A stretch of 64,000 bases of DNA from Rhizobiales bacterium 65-79 (GCA_001896885.1 MKRJ01000040.1:27353-91352), one strand, 5' to 3'; positions 8,639-18,983 are shown, counted from the first letter of the stretch. Numbers and translations are program-made. Notes: generated by a model not told the origin, from the letters alone.

Positions 8639-10036
8639 ATGAGCAAGAACGTTCCGATCCTGAACAAGCGCGGCTTCCTGAAAGTCACGGCCGGTTTCGG
8701 CGTCGCCGGGCTGGCGCTGCCCGCTGCCGCCGCGACCCGTAAAATTCCCGGCATCGAAATGGCCGCAATGCGCGGCTCGCTCGACGGAACCGAACTTGGC
8801 GTACGCCCCGGCGCCGCCGACGACCAGAGCAAAGCCTTCGCAAAGATGCTCGAGCAGGGCGCCGAGCGCGACGCGCAGATCTTCCTGCCGCCAGGTGTCT
8901 ATCGGGTATCGAACCTGACACTGCCGGCGCGCGTACGCCTGGTCGGCGTGCCGGGCGCGACCCGCATCGTCTATGGCGGAGAGGGCTATTTCCTCCTCGC
9001 CGACGGCACCGAACGGCTCGAATTCACCGGCGTCACGCTTGACGGCTCGAACCGGCCGATGAATGACGGGACGAAAGGCCTGCTCGACATACGCGGCGTC
9101 GGCAATGTCGTCATCGAAAATTGCGAGATCGTCGGCGCGACCAAAAGCGCGCTCGCGCTCGAACGCGCAAGCGGACGCGTCTCCAATTCCGACGTCTCCG
9201 GAGCGGGCGGCGCCGGCATCTATTCGGTCGAGGGCAAGAGCCTGTCGATCACCGGGAACCGCGTCGCGGATTGCGGCAATGGCGGCATCCTCGTCCATCG
9301 CTGGCAGGCGGCGGATGACGGGACGATCGTCAGCGGCAACCGCGTCGAACGGATTTCGGCGAAGGACGGCGGTACCGGACAGAACGGCAACGGGATCAAC
9401 ATCTTCCGGGCCGGAAACGTCATCGTGCAGGGCAATTCGGTCGCCGACTGCGCTTTCTCGGCGATCCGCGCTAACAGCGCCAGCAACGCCCAGATCGTCT
9501 CCAACAATTGCCGGCGCTCCGGGGAGACGGCGATCTATTCGGAGTTCGAGTTCGAGGGCGCGATCATCAACGGCAACGTCGTCGACGGCGGCGCGAACGG
9601 CATCTCGATCGTCAACTTCAACAAGGGCGGCCGCATGGCGGTCTGCTCTGGCAACCTCGTTCGCAACCTCGTCGCCCAAGGCCCCTACCCCGCCGATCCG
9701 CCCGGCTTCGGAACCGGCATATGCGTCGAGGCCGACACCGCGGTGACCGGCAACGTCATCGAGGGCGCGCCGCTCTACGGCATCCAGATCGGCTGGGGTC
9801 CGTTCATGCGCAACGTGACGGCGACCGGCAATGTCATCCGCAAGGCCGGCACCGGCATCGCCGTCTCTGTCGTGGAAGGAACGGGCTCGGCGATCGTCAC
9901 CGACAACGCGATCGACGGCGCGGCCCGTGGCGCGGTCGTCGGCTATCGCTGGAGCGAGCCGGCCACCGGCGATCTCGCGGCCGGCGCCGGCAACGGGTTC
10001 CGCAACCTGACGGTCGAGCGCAACCAGGCGAGTTGA
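8639..10036 (+). CDS. Tat-exported beta-helix repeat protein (TIGR03808)
   Basis: A 465-residue protein with an N-terminal twin-arginine-like signal (NKRGFLKVTAGF, then the hydrophobic stretch VAGLALPAAAA). The first residue of the pair is Lys, a weaker but tolerated variant. The rest is built of right-handed beta-helix repeats rich in GN.I and G.GI motifs (NVVIENCEIVG, GNRVADCGNGGILVH and similar), like pectin-lyase-fold proteins and the TIGR03808 family common in Rhizobiales. The function is unknown; an exported polysaccharide-binding or -cleaving role is possible. Its stop lies one base from the stop of the convergent asparaginase gene. ATG 8639 puts the signal at the N-terminus. Confidence 0.85.
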   Translation: MSKNVPILNKRGFLKVTAGFGVAGLALPAAAATRKIPGIEMAAMRGSLDGTELGVRPGAADDQSKAFAKMLEQGAERDAQIFLPPGVYRVSNLTLPARVRLVGVPGATRIVYGGEGYFLLADGTERLEFTGVTLDGSNRPMNDGTKGLLDIRGVGNVVIENCEIVGATKSALALERASGRVSNSDVSGAGGAGIYSVEGKSLSITGNRVADCGNGGILVHRWQAADDGTIVSGNRVERISAKDGGTGQNGNGINIFRAGNVIVQGNSVADCAFSAIRANSASNAQIVSNNCRRSGETAIYSEFEFEGAIINGNVVDGGANGISIVNFNKGGRMAVCSGNLVRNLVAQGPYPADPPGFGTGICVEADTAVTGNVIEGAPLYGIQIGWGPFMRNVTATGNVIRKAGTGIAVSVVEGTGSAIVTDNAIDGAARGAVVGYRWSEPATGDLAAGAGNGFRNLTVERNQAS

Positions 10037-10037
10037 T

Positions 10038-11042
10038 CTACGCCAATGTGAAGGCCGGCTGGACAGCACCGACCTCGATGCCGTTCCAGTTCCTGAGCGT
10101 GGGCTGGGCCAAATTGGCGAGCTTGCCGGACAGTTCCGCATCGTCCCGGAGCAGGTGCGCCAGAACGGCACAGACCACCGTCTCCGAAGCCCGGCCGGCG
10201 CCGTCGTCGCATTTGAGCGCGATGCCGAGGCCGAGTTCCGGCAGGGCGGCGCAATAGACGCCCTCGGCTCCGGTCTTGACGAAGACGCGTCCCTGCCCGG
10301 CCTCCATGATCTTCGTGCAGGCGCGCCCCGTCCCGGCCACGTAGAACGGTTCGGCCATGCAGGCGGAGAACAAGCGCCTGGCGGCGGCGGCACGCTTCGG
10401 GCCGAGCCGCGTGCCCGTCGCCATCCGCGCGAAGCCGAACGCCAGGCTCTTCAGCGGTATCGCATAGGTCGGGATCGAGCAGCCGTCGGTGCCGCTGTTG
10501 TCGAGACCGTGCGGCGCGCCCGTCACCCCTTCCAGCGCATCGCGCACCATGTCCTGCAGGCGATGATCCATCCGCACATAGCCGTGATGGTCGATGCCGC
10601 AATGGCTGCAGACGGAGAGGAAACCGGAATGCTTGCCGGAGCAATTGTTATGCAGCGCCGTCGGCGTGGCGCCGGAGCGCGCCAGTTCGACCGTCACCTC
10701 CTGGCGGCTCGGCCAATGCGCGCCGCATTCGAGCGCCCCTCCGTCCAGTCCGGCCCGCTCCAGCATGGAACGCGCCAGCGCCACATGCGCCGGTTCGCCC
10801 GAATGGGAGGCGCAGGCGAGCGCCAGTTCCTTTTCGCCGAAGCCGAATGCATCGGCCGCACCGCTCTCCACCAGCGGCAGCGCCTGGATCGACTTCACCG
10901 CCGAGCGCGGGAAGACCGCCCGGTCGATATCGCCGAGCGCGGTATGCACCTTGCCGTCGGCATCGAGGATGGCGATGGCTCCGCGATGCCGGCTCTCCAC
11001 CCGGCCGCCGCGCGTCACCTCGACCAGAACCGGATCGTCCAT
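10038..11042 (-). CDS. L-asparaginase, Rhizobium etli (class 3) type
   Basis: A 334-residue enzyme of the asparaginase II (PF06089) family, hydrolysing L-asparagine to aspartate and ammonia. It is unrelated to E. coli AnsA/AnsB. Seen residues fit the structurally described R. etli enzyme: Ser47 and Lys50 in RSAVKS, Ser79 in ASHSG, and the zinc ligand set Cys134/Lys137 (CSGKHSG) and Cys188 (TDGCSIPT). No signal peptide is present, so it is cytoplasmic. It lies 20 bases downstream of the thiolase gene on the same strand and may be co-transcribed with it. No ansP or ansR is visible nearby. Confidence 0.92.
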   Translation of the reverse strand: MDDPVLVEVTRGGRVESRHRGAIAILDADGKVHTALGDIDRAVFPRSAVKSIQALPLVESGAADAFGFGEKELALACASHSGEPAHVALARSMLERAGLDGGALECGAHWPSRQEVTVELARSGATPTALHNNCSGKHSGFLSVCSHCGIDHHGYVRMDHRLQDMVRDALEGVTGAPHGLDNSGTDGCSIPTYAIPLKSLAFGFARMATGTRLGPKRAAAARRLFSACMAEPFYVAGTGRACTKIMEAGQGRVFVKTGAEGVYCAALPELGLGIALKCDDGAGRASETVVCAVLAHLLRDDAELSGKLANLAQPTLRNWNGIEVGAVQPAFTLA

Positions 11043-11062
11043 GCCCGCCCCCGAAACGCACG

Positions 11063-12229
11063 CTAGCGGATGCGCTCGAGGATGGAGACGTAGTTGGCCA
11101 CCGCCGCGCCGCCCATGTTGAAGATGCCGCCGAGCCTGGCGCCTTCGATCTGCATGCCGCCGGCCTCGCCCATCAACTGCATGGCGGTCAGCGCATGCAT
11201 GGAGACGCCGGTCGCGCCGATCGGATGGCCCTTCGCTTTCAGGCCTCCGGAAGGGTTGACAGGCAGGCGGCCGCCCTTCGCCGTGGTGCCGTCGAGCACG
11301 GCGCTCGCGCCCTGTCCGCGCGGCGTGAGCCCCATGGCCTCGTATTCGATCAGCTCGGCAATGGTGAAGCAGTCATGCGTCTCGACGAAAGAGAGGTCGC
11401 CGAGCGTGACGCCGGCTTTCTTCAGCGCCCGCGCCCATGCTTCCTCGCAGCCCTCGAACAAAAGGATGTCGCGCTTCGACATAGGCAGGAAATCCTGCAC
11501 ATGCTCGTTGGCGCGGAAGGCCACGGCGCGCTTCATCGAAAGCGCGGTGTCAACATCGGCGAGCACGATCGCGGCGGCGCCGTCCGAGACCAGTGAGCAG
11601 TCCGTCCGCTTCAGCGGGCCGGCGACGAAGGGGTTCTTCTCGCTTTCCTGCCGGCAGAAATCATAGCCGAGGTCCTTGCGCATCTGCGCATAGGGATTCT
11701 CGACGCCATTCCTGTGGTTCTTCGCGGCAATGGCGGCGAGCGCATCGGACTGGTCGCCGTGGCGCTGGAAATAGGCCTGCGCGATCTTGCCGAAGACGCC
11801 GGCGAAACCGGCCGGCGTGTCGCCGTCCTCGGGAAGGTAGGAAGCCTTCAGGAGATTCCTGCCGATCTCCGGGCCGGGAGTCGTCGTCATCTGCTCGGCG
11901 CCGACCACCAGAACGATACGCGCGGCATGGGCGTCGAGCGCGCGGATGCCCTGCCGCACGGCCGCCGACCCGGTGGCGCAGGCGTTCTCGACGCGCGTCG
12001 CCGGCTTGAAGCGCAGCCGGTCGTCGGCCTGGAGCACAAGGCTCGCGGTGAAATCCTGGGCCGAGAAGCCGGCGTTGAAATGCCCGAGCACGATCTCATC
12101 GACGTCGTCCGGGCCGATGCCGGCATGCTCGATCGCGTCGGCGGCGACCTTCGTGATCATGCCTTCGAGCGTATCGCCTTCGCGGCGACCGAAGGGCAGA
12201 TGCGCCCATCCGACGATGCATACGGTCAT
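11063..12229 (-). CDS. Thiolase (SCP2/acetyl-CoA acetyltransferase-like)
   Basis: A 388-residue thiolase-fold enzyme. The acylated cysteine lies in VENACATGSAA (Cys84), and the catalytic histidine region GHPIGATG is at His335. HDCFTIAE and a C-terminal NMGGAAVANY replace the usual second-cysteine motif (CxG) of acetoacetyl-CoA thiolases, which places it with SCP-x-like thiolases. These cleave or form beta-ketoacyl-CoA, often of branched, sterol or aromatic side chains; the substrate here is unknown. A strong AAGGAG site lies seven bases before ATG. Confidence 0.85.
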   Translation of the reverse strand: MTVCIVGWAHLPFGRREGDTLEGMITKVAADAIEHAGIGPDDVDEIVLGHFNAGFSAQDFTASLVLQADDRLRFKPATRVENACATGSAAVRQGIRALDAHAARIVLVVGAEQMTTTPGPEIGRNLLKASYLPEDGDTPAGFAGVFGKIAQAYFQRHGDQSDALAAIAAKNHRNGVENPYAQMRKDLGYDFCRQESEKNPFVAGPLKRTDCSLVSDGAAAIVLADVDTALSMKRAVAFRANEHVQDFLPMSKRDILLFEGCEEAWARALKKAGVTLGDLSFVETHDCFTIAELIEYEAMGLTPRGQGASAVLDGTTAKGGRLPVNPSGGLKAKGHPIGATGVSMHALTAMQLMGEAGGMQIEGARLGGIFNMGGAAVANYVSILERIR

Positions 12230-12578
12230 GTCAAAACTCCTTCGGCCCCGGCGATCGATCCTTGATCCGGTCTATTCCCTAAAGGTGGATGCCTGCAAGC
12301 GCCGCGTAAAGGCTGGGGCGGTTTCCGGCTTGGCCTTTAAGGTGCGCCGACACGCGGCCTGTCAGGGCGTGGTTTGGAGTGCAGGCCCCCGCCTTCATCA
12401 TCCGCGGGCAAACGAAGCGGAGCGTAGCGCGACCCGATCGCTCGGGCCTGGCCAACGACGGCGAGGGCGGCTTCGCCTGCCCCACAGATGATGCAGCCAA
12501 GGCGCCACCGATCCGCCCCACCGTCATTTTTCTTGATTGATCAGTCAATTAAAAATAGAACGCGCCGGGAGGTAAGGC
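12230..12578. other. Intergenic region upstream of betI
   Basis: This divergent spacer between the thiolase gene and betI has no supportable gene. It holds GC-rich repetitive-looking sequence (about 12400-12480) and then an abrupt A/T-rich stretch (12524-12560) that contains the BetI-like operator and probably the bet promoter. Confidence 0.5.
12533..12548. promoter_or_regulatory. Putative BetI operator
   Basis: TTGATTGATCAGTCAA is a 16-base near-palindrome in A/T-rich DNA, 30 bases before the betI start. TetR-family BetI proteins bind such TTGA..TCAA dyads upstream of bet genes and release them when choline is present. The position fits negative autoregulation of the whole operon. Confidence 0.65.
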
Positions 12579-13163
12579 ATGCCGAAAACAGGAATGGAGC
12601 CGCTCCGAAAGCGGGCCCTGATCGACGCGACGATCTCGGCGATCGGCGAGCGTGGCGCGCTCGACGTGACCATGTCGCAGATCGCCGGCCGCGCGGGCGT
12701 CTCCTCCGCGCTCGCCCATCATTATTTCGGCGCCAAGGACGAATTGTTGCAGGCGACCATGCGCCACCTGCTTTCGGAACTCGGAGCCGACCTGAAGACC
12801 GCGCTCTCCAAGGCGCACGGCCCGCGCGAACGGCTTTCGGCCGTCATCTCCGTCAACTTCTCGGCAACGCAATTTTGCCCCGAGACGGTTGCCGCCTGGC
12901 TTGCCTTCTATGTCGAGGCGCAGAAATCGCCTGCCATGCGGCGGTTGCTCATCGTCTATGCCAGGCGCCTTCATTCCAACCTGATGAGCGGGCTTTCGGC
13001 GTTCCTGCCGCGCGGGGAAGCGATCGCCACCGCCGAGACGATCGCCGCCATGATCGACGGCTTCTATATCCGCCGGGCGCTGAAGGACGGGCCGACCGAC
13101 GCCGCATCGGCCGCGCGGCTCGTCGAAGACTATGTAAAACTGAGGCTTAGCCGAACCAGATGA
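12579..13163 (+). CDS. betI: TetR-family repressor BetI
   Basis: A 194-residue TetR regulator. The N-terminal helix-turn-helix ([21 protein letters not shown], about residues 28-48) is followed by a ligand domain with [21 protein letters not shown], characteristic of BetI. It is expected to repress choline-to-betaine genes until choline binds. A GGGAGG ribosome site is six bases before the ATG. The stop codon overlaps the betC start (ATGA), so betI is the first gene of the operon and is translated in step with betC. Confidence 0.95.
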   Translation: MPKTGMEPLRKRALIDATISAIGERGALDVTMSQIAGRAGVSSALAHHYFGAKDELLQATMRHLLSELGADLKTALSKAHGPRERLSAVISVNFSATQFCPETVAAWLAFYVEAQKSPAMRRLLIVYARRLHSNLMSGLSAFLPRGEAIATAETIAAMIDGFYIRRALKDGPTDAASAARLVEDYVKLRLSRTR

Positions 13164-14686
13164 CCGTCCGCCCGAATATCCTCATCGTCATGGTCGACCA
13201 GCTGAACGGGACACTGTTCCCGGACGGACCGGCCGGTTTCCTGCACGCGCCGCACCTGAAGGCGCTGGCCCGGCGCTCGGCGCGCTTCGCCAACAACTAC
13301 ACCGCATCGCCGCTCTGCGCGCCGGGCCGCGCCTCCTTCATGAGCGGGCAGTTGCCGTCGCGCACGCGGGTCTATGACAACGCCGCCGAATTCGCCTCCG
13401 ACATCCCGACCTACGCGCACCATTTGCGCGCGGCCGGCTACCACACCTGCCTTTCCGGCAAGATGCATTTCGTCGGACCGGACCAGCTCCACGGCTTCGA
13501 GGAGCGGCTGACGACCGACATCTACCCGGCCGATTTCGGCTGGACGCCGGACTACCGCAAGCCCGGCGAGCGCATCGACTGGTGGTATCACAATCTGGGC
13601 TCCGTCACCGGCGCGGGGGTCGCCGAGATCACCAACCAGATGGAATATGACGACGAGGTCTGCTTCCACGCCGTGCAGAAGCTCTACGAGTTCTCGCGGC
13701 TGTCTGAGGACCACGACCGCCGGCCATGGTGCCTGACCGTCTCCTTCACGCATCCGCACGATCCTTACGTGGCGCGGCGGCAATACTGGGACCTCTACGA
13801 GGATTGCGCCGAACTCGAGCCGAAGGTCGGCTTCATCCCCTACGAGAAGCAGGACCCGCATTCGCAGCGGCTCTACTGCGCCAGCGACTATGCAAGCTAT
13901 TCCATCACCGAGGACAATGTCCGCCGCTCGCGGCGCGGCTATTTCGCCAATATCAGCTATCTGGACGACAAGGTCGGGGAACTCGTCGCCGTCCTCGAAC
14001 GGACGCGGATGCTCGACGACACGATCATCCTCTTCTGCTCCGACCACGGCGACATGCTCGGCGAGCGCGGCCTGTGGTTCAAGATGAATTTCTACGAAGG
14101 CTCGGCGCGCGTGCCGCTGATGGTCGCGGGACCGGGGGTCGGGGCCGGCCTGGTCGGGGCTCCCGTCTCCAACCTCGACATATTGCCGACGCTGGCCGAC
14201 CTCGCCGGCGTGGATATGGAGGCCATCATGCCGTGGACCGACGGCCAGTCGCTGAAACCCTTGATGGAGGGCGGAACGCGACAGGCGCCGGTGCTAATGG
14301 AATATGCCGCCGAGGGTTCCTACGCGCCGATGGTGGCGATCCGTGACGGCCGGTTCAAATTCGTCCATTGCGAGATCGATCCGCCGCAACTGTTTGATCT
14401 GGAATCGGATCCGCTGGAGCAGACAAACCTCGCCGCCGACCCGGCGCATGCGGCGCTCGTCGCCTCCTTCATGGAGAAGGTGCATGCGCGCTGGGACATG
14501 GCCGCGTTCGATGCCGCCGTGCGCGAGAGCCAGGCGCGCCGCTGGGTCGTCTATCCGGCGCTCCGGAACGGCGCCTACTACCCGTGGGATTTCCAGCCGC
14601 TGCGCAACGCCTCGGAACGCTACATGCGCAACCACATGAACCTCGACAATCTCGAAGAGCGCAAACGATTCCCCCGCGGGGAATGA
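13160..14686 (+). CDS. betC: Choline-sulfatase
   Basis: A 508-residue type I sulfatase that hydrolyses choline-O-sulfate to choline and sulfate, feeding betaine synthesis and supplying sulfate. The sulfatase signature [11 protein letters not shown] contains Cys53, which must be converted to formylglycine; N-terminal [10 protein letters not shown] and later [13 protein letters not shown] provide the metal-binding residues. The C-terminal extension ([20 protein letters not shown]) is typical of BetC. It has no signal peptide, so it is cytoplasmic. No formylglycine-generating enzyme gene is visible in the window. Confidence 0.96.
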   Translation: MTVRPNILIVMVDQLNGTLFPDGPAGFLHAPHLKALARRSARFANNYTASPLCAPGRASFMSGQLPSRTRVYDNAAEFASDIPTYAHHLRAAGYHTCLSGKMHFVGPDQLHGFEERLTTDIYPADFGWTPDYRKPGERIDWWYHNLGSVTGAGVAEITNQMEYDDEVCFHAVQKLYEFSRLSEDHDRRPWCLTVSFTHPHDPYVARRQYWDLYEDCAELEPKVGFIPYEKQDPHSQRLYCASDYASYSITEDNVRRSRRGYFANISYLDDKVGELVAVLERTRMLDDTIILFCSDHGDMLGERGLWFKMNFYEGSARVPLMVAGPGVGAGLVGAPVSNLDILPTLADLAGVDMEAIMPWTDGQSLKPLMEGGTRQAPVLMEYAAEGSYAPMVAIRDGRFKFVHCEIDPPQLFDLESDPLEQTNLAADPAHAALVASFMEKVHARWDMAAFDAAVRESQARRWVVYPALRNGAYYPWDFQPLRNASERYMRNHMNLDNLEERKRFPRGE

Positions 14687-14700
14687 CAGGGAGAAAAAGT

Positions 14701-15336
14701 ATGATCACGGTTCACGGACGGGCCACCTCCTCAAACGTGCAGATCGTCATGTGGGCGATCGGCGAACTCGGCCTGCCGCACAGGAGGCTCGACGTCGGCG
14801 GCTCCTTCGGCGGCAACGACACGCCGGAATATCTGGCGATGAACCCGAACGGGCTGGTGCCGACCATCCAGGACGGCGACCTCACCATGTTCGAAAGCGC
14901 GGCGATCCTGCGCTATATCGGCGCGAAATACGGAAACGAGACCTTCTGGCCGAAGGATGCGGGCCGGCGCGGCAGGCTCGACCAGTGGGCGGAATGGGGG
15001 CGCACGAGCCTCACGCCGCCGATGGGGCAGATCTTCGGCCAGCTCGTGCGGACGCGCGAGAGCGAGCGCAACGCGGCCACGATCGCCGGCCTCGAAGGCC
15101 AACTCAGGCGGCTCGCCGGCATCGCAGACAGGCGTATCGGCGACGGGCCATGGCTCGCCGGCGCCGAATTCACCTTCGCCGACATCCCCTTCGCGCATCA
15201 GCTCTACCGCTATTTCACCATGGCTTTCGACCGGGCGGAGACGCCGAACCTCGTCGCCTACTACGAGCGGCTGAAGGAGCGCCCGGCATTTGCGAAGCAT
15301 GTGATGGTTTCGTACGAGCCGCTGAGGGTGGTGTGA
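14701..15336 (+). CDS. Glutathione S-transferase-like protein in bet operon
   Basis: A 211-residue GST. The N-terminal thioredoxin-fold domain starts ITVHGRATSSNV, with Ser9/Ser10 in the usual catalytic place; NPNGLVPTIQDG and FESAAILRYI form the glutathione site. The helical C-terminal domain follows (GPWLAGAEFTFADIPFAHQLYRYF). A GGGAGAAA site precedes the ATG at 14701. It sits 14 bases after betC in the same direction, so it should be co-transcribed with the betaine genes. Its role there is unclear: detoxification of betaine aldehyde or another aldehyde, or an unrelated passenger. Confidence 0.88.
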   Translation: MITVHGRATSSNVQIVMWAIGELGLPHRRLDVGGSFGGNDTPEYLAMNPNGLVPTIQDGDLTMFESAAILRYIGAKYGNETFWPKDAGRRGRLDQWAEWGRTSLTPPMGQIFGQLVRTRESERNAATIAGLEGQLRRLAGIADRRIGDGPWLAGAEFTFADIPFAHQLYRYFTMAFDRAETPNLVAYYERLKERPAFAKHVMVSYEPLRVV

Positions 15337-15344
15337 GGAAAACT

Positions 15345-15509
15345 CCCCCTCACCCGGCTCGCGTTGCTCGCCACCCTCTCCCCGTTGGGGAGAGGAGGCG
15401 CAGGCCGCACCGCCGCTTCACCTTCTCCCCGCAAGCGGGGAGAAGGGGGATGGCCCCAGCATCAACGCCCCCCTCTCCCCGCTGGCGGGGAGAGGGTAAG
15501 GGTGAGGGG
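15345..15509. repeat. Three stacked GC-rich hairpins (REP-like)
   Basis: Three consecutive hairpins built on CTCTCCCC/GGGGAGAG lie at 15375-15395, 15421-15446 and 15471-15496. They are enclosed by outer arms CCCCTCACCC (about 15346-15355) and GGGTGAGGGG (15500-15509). This resembles rhizobial intergenic palindromic repeats. It separates the GST gene from betA within the operon and may affect transcript stability. Confidence 0.7.
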
Positions 15510-15543
15510 CGGTCCACTACGCTAACCCTTTGCGCGACATCCC

Positions 15544-17196
15544 ATGCCTGAGGCCGACTACGTCATCGTCGGGTCCGGTTCGGCAGGATCGGCGCTCGCC
15601 TATCGCCTGTCGGAGGACGGGCGGCATTCGGTGATCGTCATCGAATATGGCGGCACGGATTACGGACCGCTCATCCAGATGCCGGCGGCGCTGTCGATCC
15701 CGCTCAACATGAGCCGCTACGACTGGGGCTTTTCGAGCGAGCCGGAGCCGCATCTCGGCGGCCGCGTGCTGGCGACGCCGCGCGGCAAGGTGCTCGGCGG
15801 TTCCTCCTCGATCAACGGCATGGTCTATGTGCGCGGCCATGCGCGAGACTTCGACCATTGGGCCGAGGAAGGCGCGCGCGGCTGGAGCTTCGCCGACGTG
15901 CTGCCCTACTACAAGCGCCTGGAGACCGCGCATGGCGGCGAGGCGGGGTGGCGCGGCACGGACGGGCCGATGCATGTCCAGCGCGGCTCGAGCCGCAATC
16001 CCCTCTTCGCCGCCTTCATCGAGGCGGGAAGGCAGGCGGGATTCGAGACGACGGCCGACTATAACGGGTCGAAGCAGGAAGGTTTCGGCCCCATGGAGCA
16101 GACGATCCATGGCGGGCGGCGCTGGTCGGCGGCGAACGCCTATCTGAGGCCGGCGCTGAAGCGGAAAAACGTGAGTCTGGTCAGCGGCTTCGCGCGGCGT
16201 GTGGTGGTGGAGGGTAAACGCGCGGTCGGCGTGGAGATCGAGCGGCGGCGGAAGGTGGAGATCGTGAAGGCGCGGCGGGAAGTGATCGTCGCCGCCTCCT
16301 CCATCAACTCGCCCAAACTCCTGATGCTGTCGGGCATCGGCCCGGCGGCGCAGCTGAGGGAGCACGGCATCGAGGTCGTGGCGGACCGGCCGGGCGTCGG
16401 CCGGAACCTGCAGGACCATCTGGAGCTCTACATCCAGCAGGCATCGACCAGGCCGATCACGCTCTATTCCAAGCTCAACCCGTTCTCCAAGGCGCTGATC
16501 GGGGCGGAATGGCTGTTCTTCAAGACCGGGCTCGGCGCTTCCAACCATTTCGAGGCGGCGGCCTTCGTGCGCTCGCGCGCCGGCGTCGACTATCCCGACA
16601 TCCAGTACCATTTCCTGCCCGTCGCCATCCGCTACGACGGCAAGGCGGCGGCGAAGTCGCACGGCTTCCAGGCACATGTCGGGCCGATGCGGTCGAAGTC
16701 GCGCGGATCGGTGACGCTGCGCTCCTCCGACCCGGCCGACAGGCCGTCGATCCGCTTCAACTACATGGAGCATCCGGACGACTGGTCGGATTTCAGGCAC
16801 TGCATCAGGCTGACGCGCGAAATCTTCGGGCAGAAGGCCTTCGACGATTTCCGCGGCGAGGAGATCGCGCCGGGCGCCCGGGCGCAGAGCGACGACGAGC
16901 TGGACGACTTCATCCGCGCGCATGTCGAGAGCGCCTACCACCCCTGCGGCACTTGCCGGATGGGCGCGGCGGACGATCCGATGAGCGTTGTCGATCCCGA
17001 ATGCCGGGTGATCGGCGTCGAGGGTCTGAGGGTCGCCGACTCGTCCATCTTCCCGCGCATCACCAACGGAAACCTGAACGCGCCGTCGCTGATGACCGGA
17101 GAGAAGGCGGCCGACCACATCCTCGGCAATCCGCTGCTCGCGCCGTCGAACCAGGAGCCGTGGATCAACCCGCGCTGGCGGGAAAGCGACCGGTAG
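15544..17196 (+). CDS. betA: Choline dehydrogenase
   Basis: A 550-residue GMC-family flavoprotein that oxidises choline to betaine aldehyde and can also act on the aldehyde. The FAD-binding motif [16 protein letters not shown] is at residues about 7-22, the GMC signature [19 protein letters not shown] near 80-98, and the catalytic-base region [11 protein letters not shown] near the C-terminus. Length matches BetA (about 550). It is probably attached to the inner membrane and linked to the respiratory chain. Ribosome binding before the ATG looks weak, and the REP-like hairpins upstream could reduce its expression relative to betC. Confidence 0.95.
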   Translation: MPEADYVIVGSGSAGSALAYRLSEDGRHSVIVIEYGGTDYGPLIQMPAALSIPLNMSRYDWGFSSEPEPHLGGRVLATPRGKVLGGSSSINGMVYVRGHARDFDHWAEEGARGWSFADVLPYYKRLETAHGGEAGWRGTDGPMHVQRGSSRNPLFAAFIEAGRQAGFETTADYNGSKQEGFGPMEQTIHGGRRWSAANAYLRPALKRKNVSLVSGFARRVVVEGKRAVGVEIERRRKVEIVKARREVIVAASSINSPKLLMLSGIGPAAQLREHGIEVVADRPGVGRNLQDHLELYIQQASTRPITLYSKLNPFSKALIGAEWLFFKTGLGASNHFEAAAFVRSRAGVDYPDIQYHFLPVAIRYDGKAAAKSHGFQAHVGPMRSKSRGSVTLRSSDPADRPSIRFNYMEHPDDWSDFRHCIRLTREIFGQKAFDDFRGEEIAPGARAQSDDELDDFIRAHVESAYHPCGTCRMGAADDPMSVVDPECRVIGVEGLRVADSSIFPRITNGNLNAPSLMTGEKAADHILGNPLLAPSNQEPWINPRWRESDR

Positions 17197-17283
17197 CAAG
17201 GCGCCGGCGCAATCCCCCGCTGGATTCGACGCCAAAGGAACGCTATCGAGAAGCGGAACGTCACGGCCAAGGAGAGGCATTCC

Positions 17284-17430
17284 GTGAAGCAGAACCAGCT
17301 CTATCTCGTCATCGGCGCGCTTGTGGTGATCGTGGTCGTCCTCGGCGGTTATATCTACCACGAGCGGACCAAGCCGGAGGGCGTCCAGATCCAGTTCGAC
17401 CAGAACGGATTGAAGATACAGAAGAATTGA
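17284..17430 (+). CDS. Small single-pass membrane protein (48 aa)
   Basis: A 48-residue protein starting with GTG after a strong AAGGAGA ribosome site at eight-base spacing. Residues about 5-23 form one membrane helix (LYLVIGALVVIVVVLGGYIY), followed by a short polar tail with HERTKPEGVQIQFDQNGLKIQKN, probably outside the cytoplasm. Similar short anchors are, from memory, widespread as unnamed proteins in rhizobia. It lies between betA and betB, 87 bases after betA and 56 before the preferred betB start, so it probably shares their mRNA. The function is unknown. Confidence 0.75.
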   Translation: MKQNQLYLVIGALVVIVVVLGGYIYHERTKPEGVQIQFDQNGLKIQKN

Positions 17431-17486
17431 GCGAACCCGCCCGGCCGGCCTCCGGCCGGCGCGGCTAACCCATGGAGCGTGCCGGC

Positions 17487-18950
17487 ATGAAGGCGCAACC
17501 GACGGCATCGCATTACGTCAACGGCCGCTATGTCGAGGACGATCACGGCCGGCCGCTCGACGTGACCTATCCGGCGACCGGCGAGACCATCGCGCATCTC
17601 CATGCCGCCACGCCCAACATCGTCGAACTGGCGATCGAGGCGGCGCGGGCCGCGCAGGCCGAATGGGCGCGCCTCAAGCCGGTCGAGCGCGGGCGCATCC
17701 TGCGCCGCGCCGCCGATCTGCTGCGCCAGCGCAACGCCGACCTCGCGCGGCTCGAAACGCTCGATACCGGCAAGGCGCTGCAGGAGACGCTGGTCGCCGA
17801 CCCCGCATCGGCCGCCGACGCGCTGGAGTTTTTCGGCGGCGCGGTCGCCACGTTCCATGGCGATTTCGTCGATCTCGGCGGGCCGTTCGGCTATACGCGG
17901 CGCGAGCCGCTCGGGGTGTGCGTCGGCATCGGCGCCTGGAATTATCCGATCCAGATCGCGGCCTGGAAATCGGCCCCGGCGCTCGCCATGGGAAATGCCA
18001 TGGTGTTCAAGCCGTCGGAGAATACGCCGCTTTCAGCGCTGGCGCTGGCCGAGATCTACACCGAGGCCGGGCTGCCGGACGGGCTTTTCAACGTAGTGCA
18101 GGGCTTCGGCGATGTCGGCGCGGCGCTCGTCGGCCACGAGGCCGTCGCCAAGGTTTCGCTGACCGGCTCCGTGCCGACCGGCCGCAGGATCGCCGGCGCC
18201 GCCGGCTCGAAACTGAAGCATGTCACGATGGAACTCGGCGGCAAGTCGCCGCTCATCGTCTTCGACGACGCCGATGTCGAGAACGCCGTCGGCGGCGCCA
18301 TGATGGCGAATTTCTATTCCACCGGGCAGGTCTGCTCGAACGGCACCCGCGTCTTCGTGCAGGACGGCATCCGCGAACGCTTCCTCGGCCGGCTGATCGA
18401 GCGCACGAAGAAGATCCGCATCGGCGATCCGCTCGATCCCGATACGCAGATGGGCCCGCTCATCAACAAGGCGCAGCACGAAAAGGTGCTTTCCTATATC
18501 GAGGCCGGCAAAAAGGAGGGCGCCACCCTCGCCCATGGCGGCGGCGTGCCGAAGCTTCAGGGCTTCGAGAATGGTCTTTTCGTGGAGCCGACGATCTTCA
18601 CGCAAGTCGAGGACCGGATGACCATCGCGCGCGAGGAAATCTTCGGGCCGGTGATGTCGGTCCTCTCTTTCAGCGAGGAGGACGAGGTCGTCCGCCGCGC
18701 CAACGACACGGAGTTCGGGCTCGCCGCAGGCGTGTTCACGCGCGACCTGCCACGTGCCCATCGCGTCATCGCCGAGTTGCAGGCCGGGACGTGCTGGATC
18801 AACAACTACAACCTGACCCCGGTGGAGCTTCCCTTCGGCGGCGTCAAGCAGTCGGGAATCGGCCGGGAGAACGCGCTCGCGGCGCTGTCGCACTATTCGC
18901 AGTTGAAGAGCGTCTATGTGGAAACGGGCAACGTAACGAGCCCGTATTAG
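17487..18950 (+). CDS. betB: Betaine aldehyde dehydrogenase
   Basis: A 487-residue NAD(P)+-dependent aldehyde dehydrogenase that oxidises betaine aldehyde to glycine betaine, the last step of osmoprotectant synthesis. Seen: the [11 protein letters not shown] motif with the general-base Glu, the catalytic Cys in [11 protein letters not shown] (about residue 283), and [11 protein letters not shown] with [13 protein letters not shown] near the end. An ATG at 17472 also opens the frame, but the ATG at 17487 has GGAG nine bases upstream, so I chose it. This is the last gene of the bet operon, followed by a terminator-like hairpin. Confidence 0.96.
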   Translation: MKAQPTASHYVNGRYVEDDHGRPLDVTYPATGETIAHLHAATPNIVELAIEAARAAQAEWARLKPVERGRILRRAADLLRQRNADLARLETLDTGKALQETLVADPASAADALEFFGGAVATFHGDFVDLGGPFGYTRREPLGVCVGIGAWNYPIQIAAWKSAPALAMGNAMVFKPSENTPLSALALAEIYTEAGLPDGLFNVVQGFGDVGAALVGHEAVAKVSLTGSVPTGRRIAGAAGSKLKHVTMELGGKSPLIVFDDADVENAVGGAMMANFYSTGQVCSNGTRVFVQDGIRERFLGRLIERTKKIRIGDPLDPDTQMGPLINKAQHEKVLSYIEAGKKEGATLAHGGGVPKLQGFENGLFVEPTIFTQVEDRMTIAREEIFGPVMSVLSFSEEDEVVRRANDTEFGLAAGVFTRDLPRAHRVIAELQAGTCWINNYNLTPVELPFGGVKQSGIGRENALAALSHYSQLKSVYVETGNVTSPY

Positions 18951-18983
18951 AAAGGCCGTGAGGCCGGCCTGCCGACGGCTTTT
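18951..18983 (+). terminator. Putative terminator after betB
   Basis: AAAGGCCGT pairs with ACGGCTTTT through one wobble pair, with an inner GC-rich palindrome (AGGCCGGCCT), ending in four T. It directly follows the betB stop and is the likely end of the bet operon transcript. Confidence 0.5.

Noticed and set aside
12279..12548. An 89-codon minus-strand frame upstream of betI
   Set aside because: It would begin inside the operator/promoter region and read through GC-rich repeat-like sequence; no recognisable protein features.
15345..15509. A CRISPR-like array from the repeated CTCTCCCC units
   Set aside because: Units are self-complementary hairpins with irregular spacing and no unique spacers of constant length; it is a REP-type repeat.
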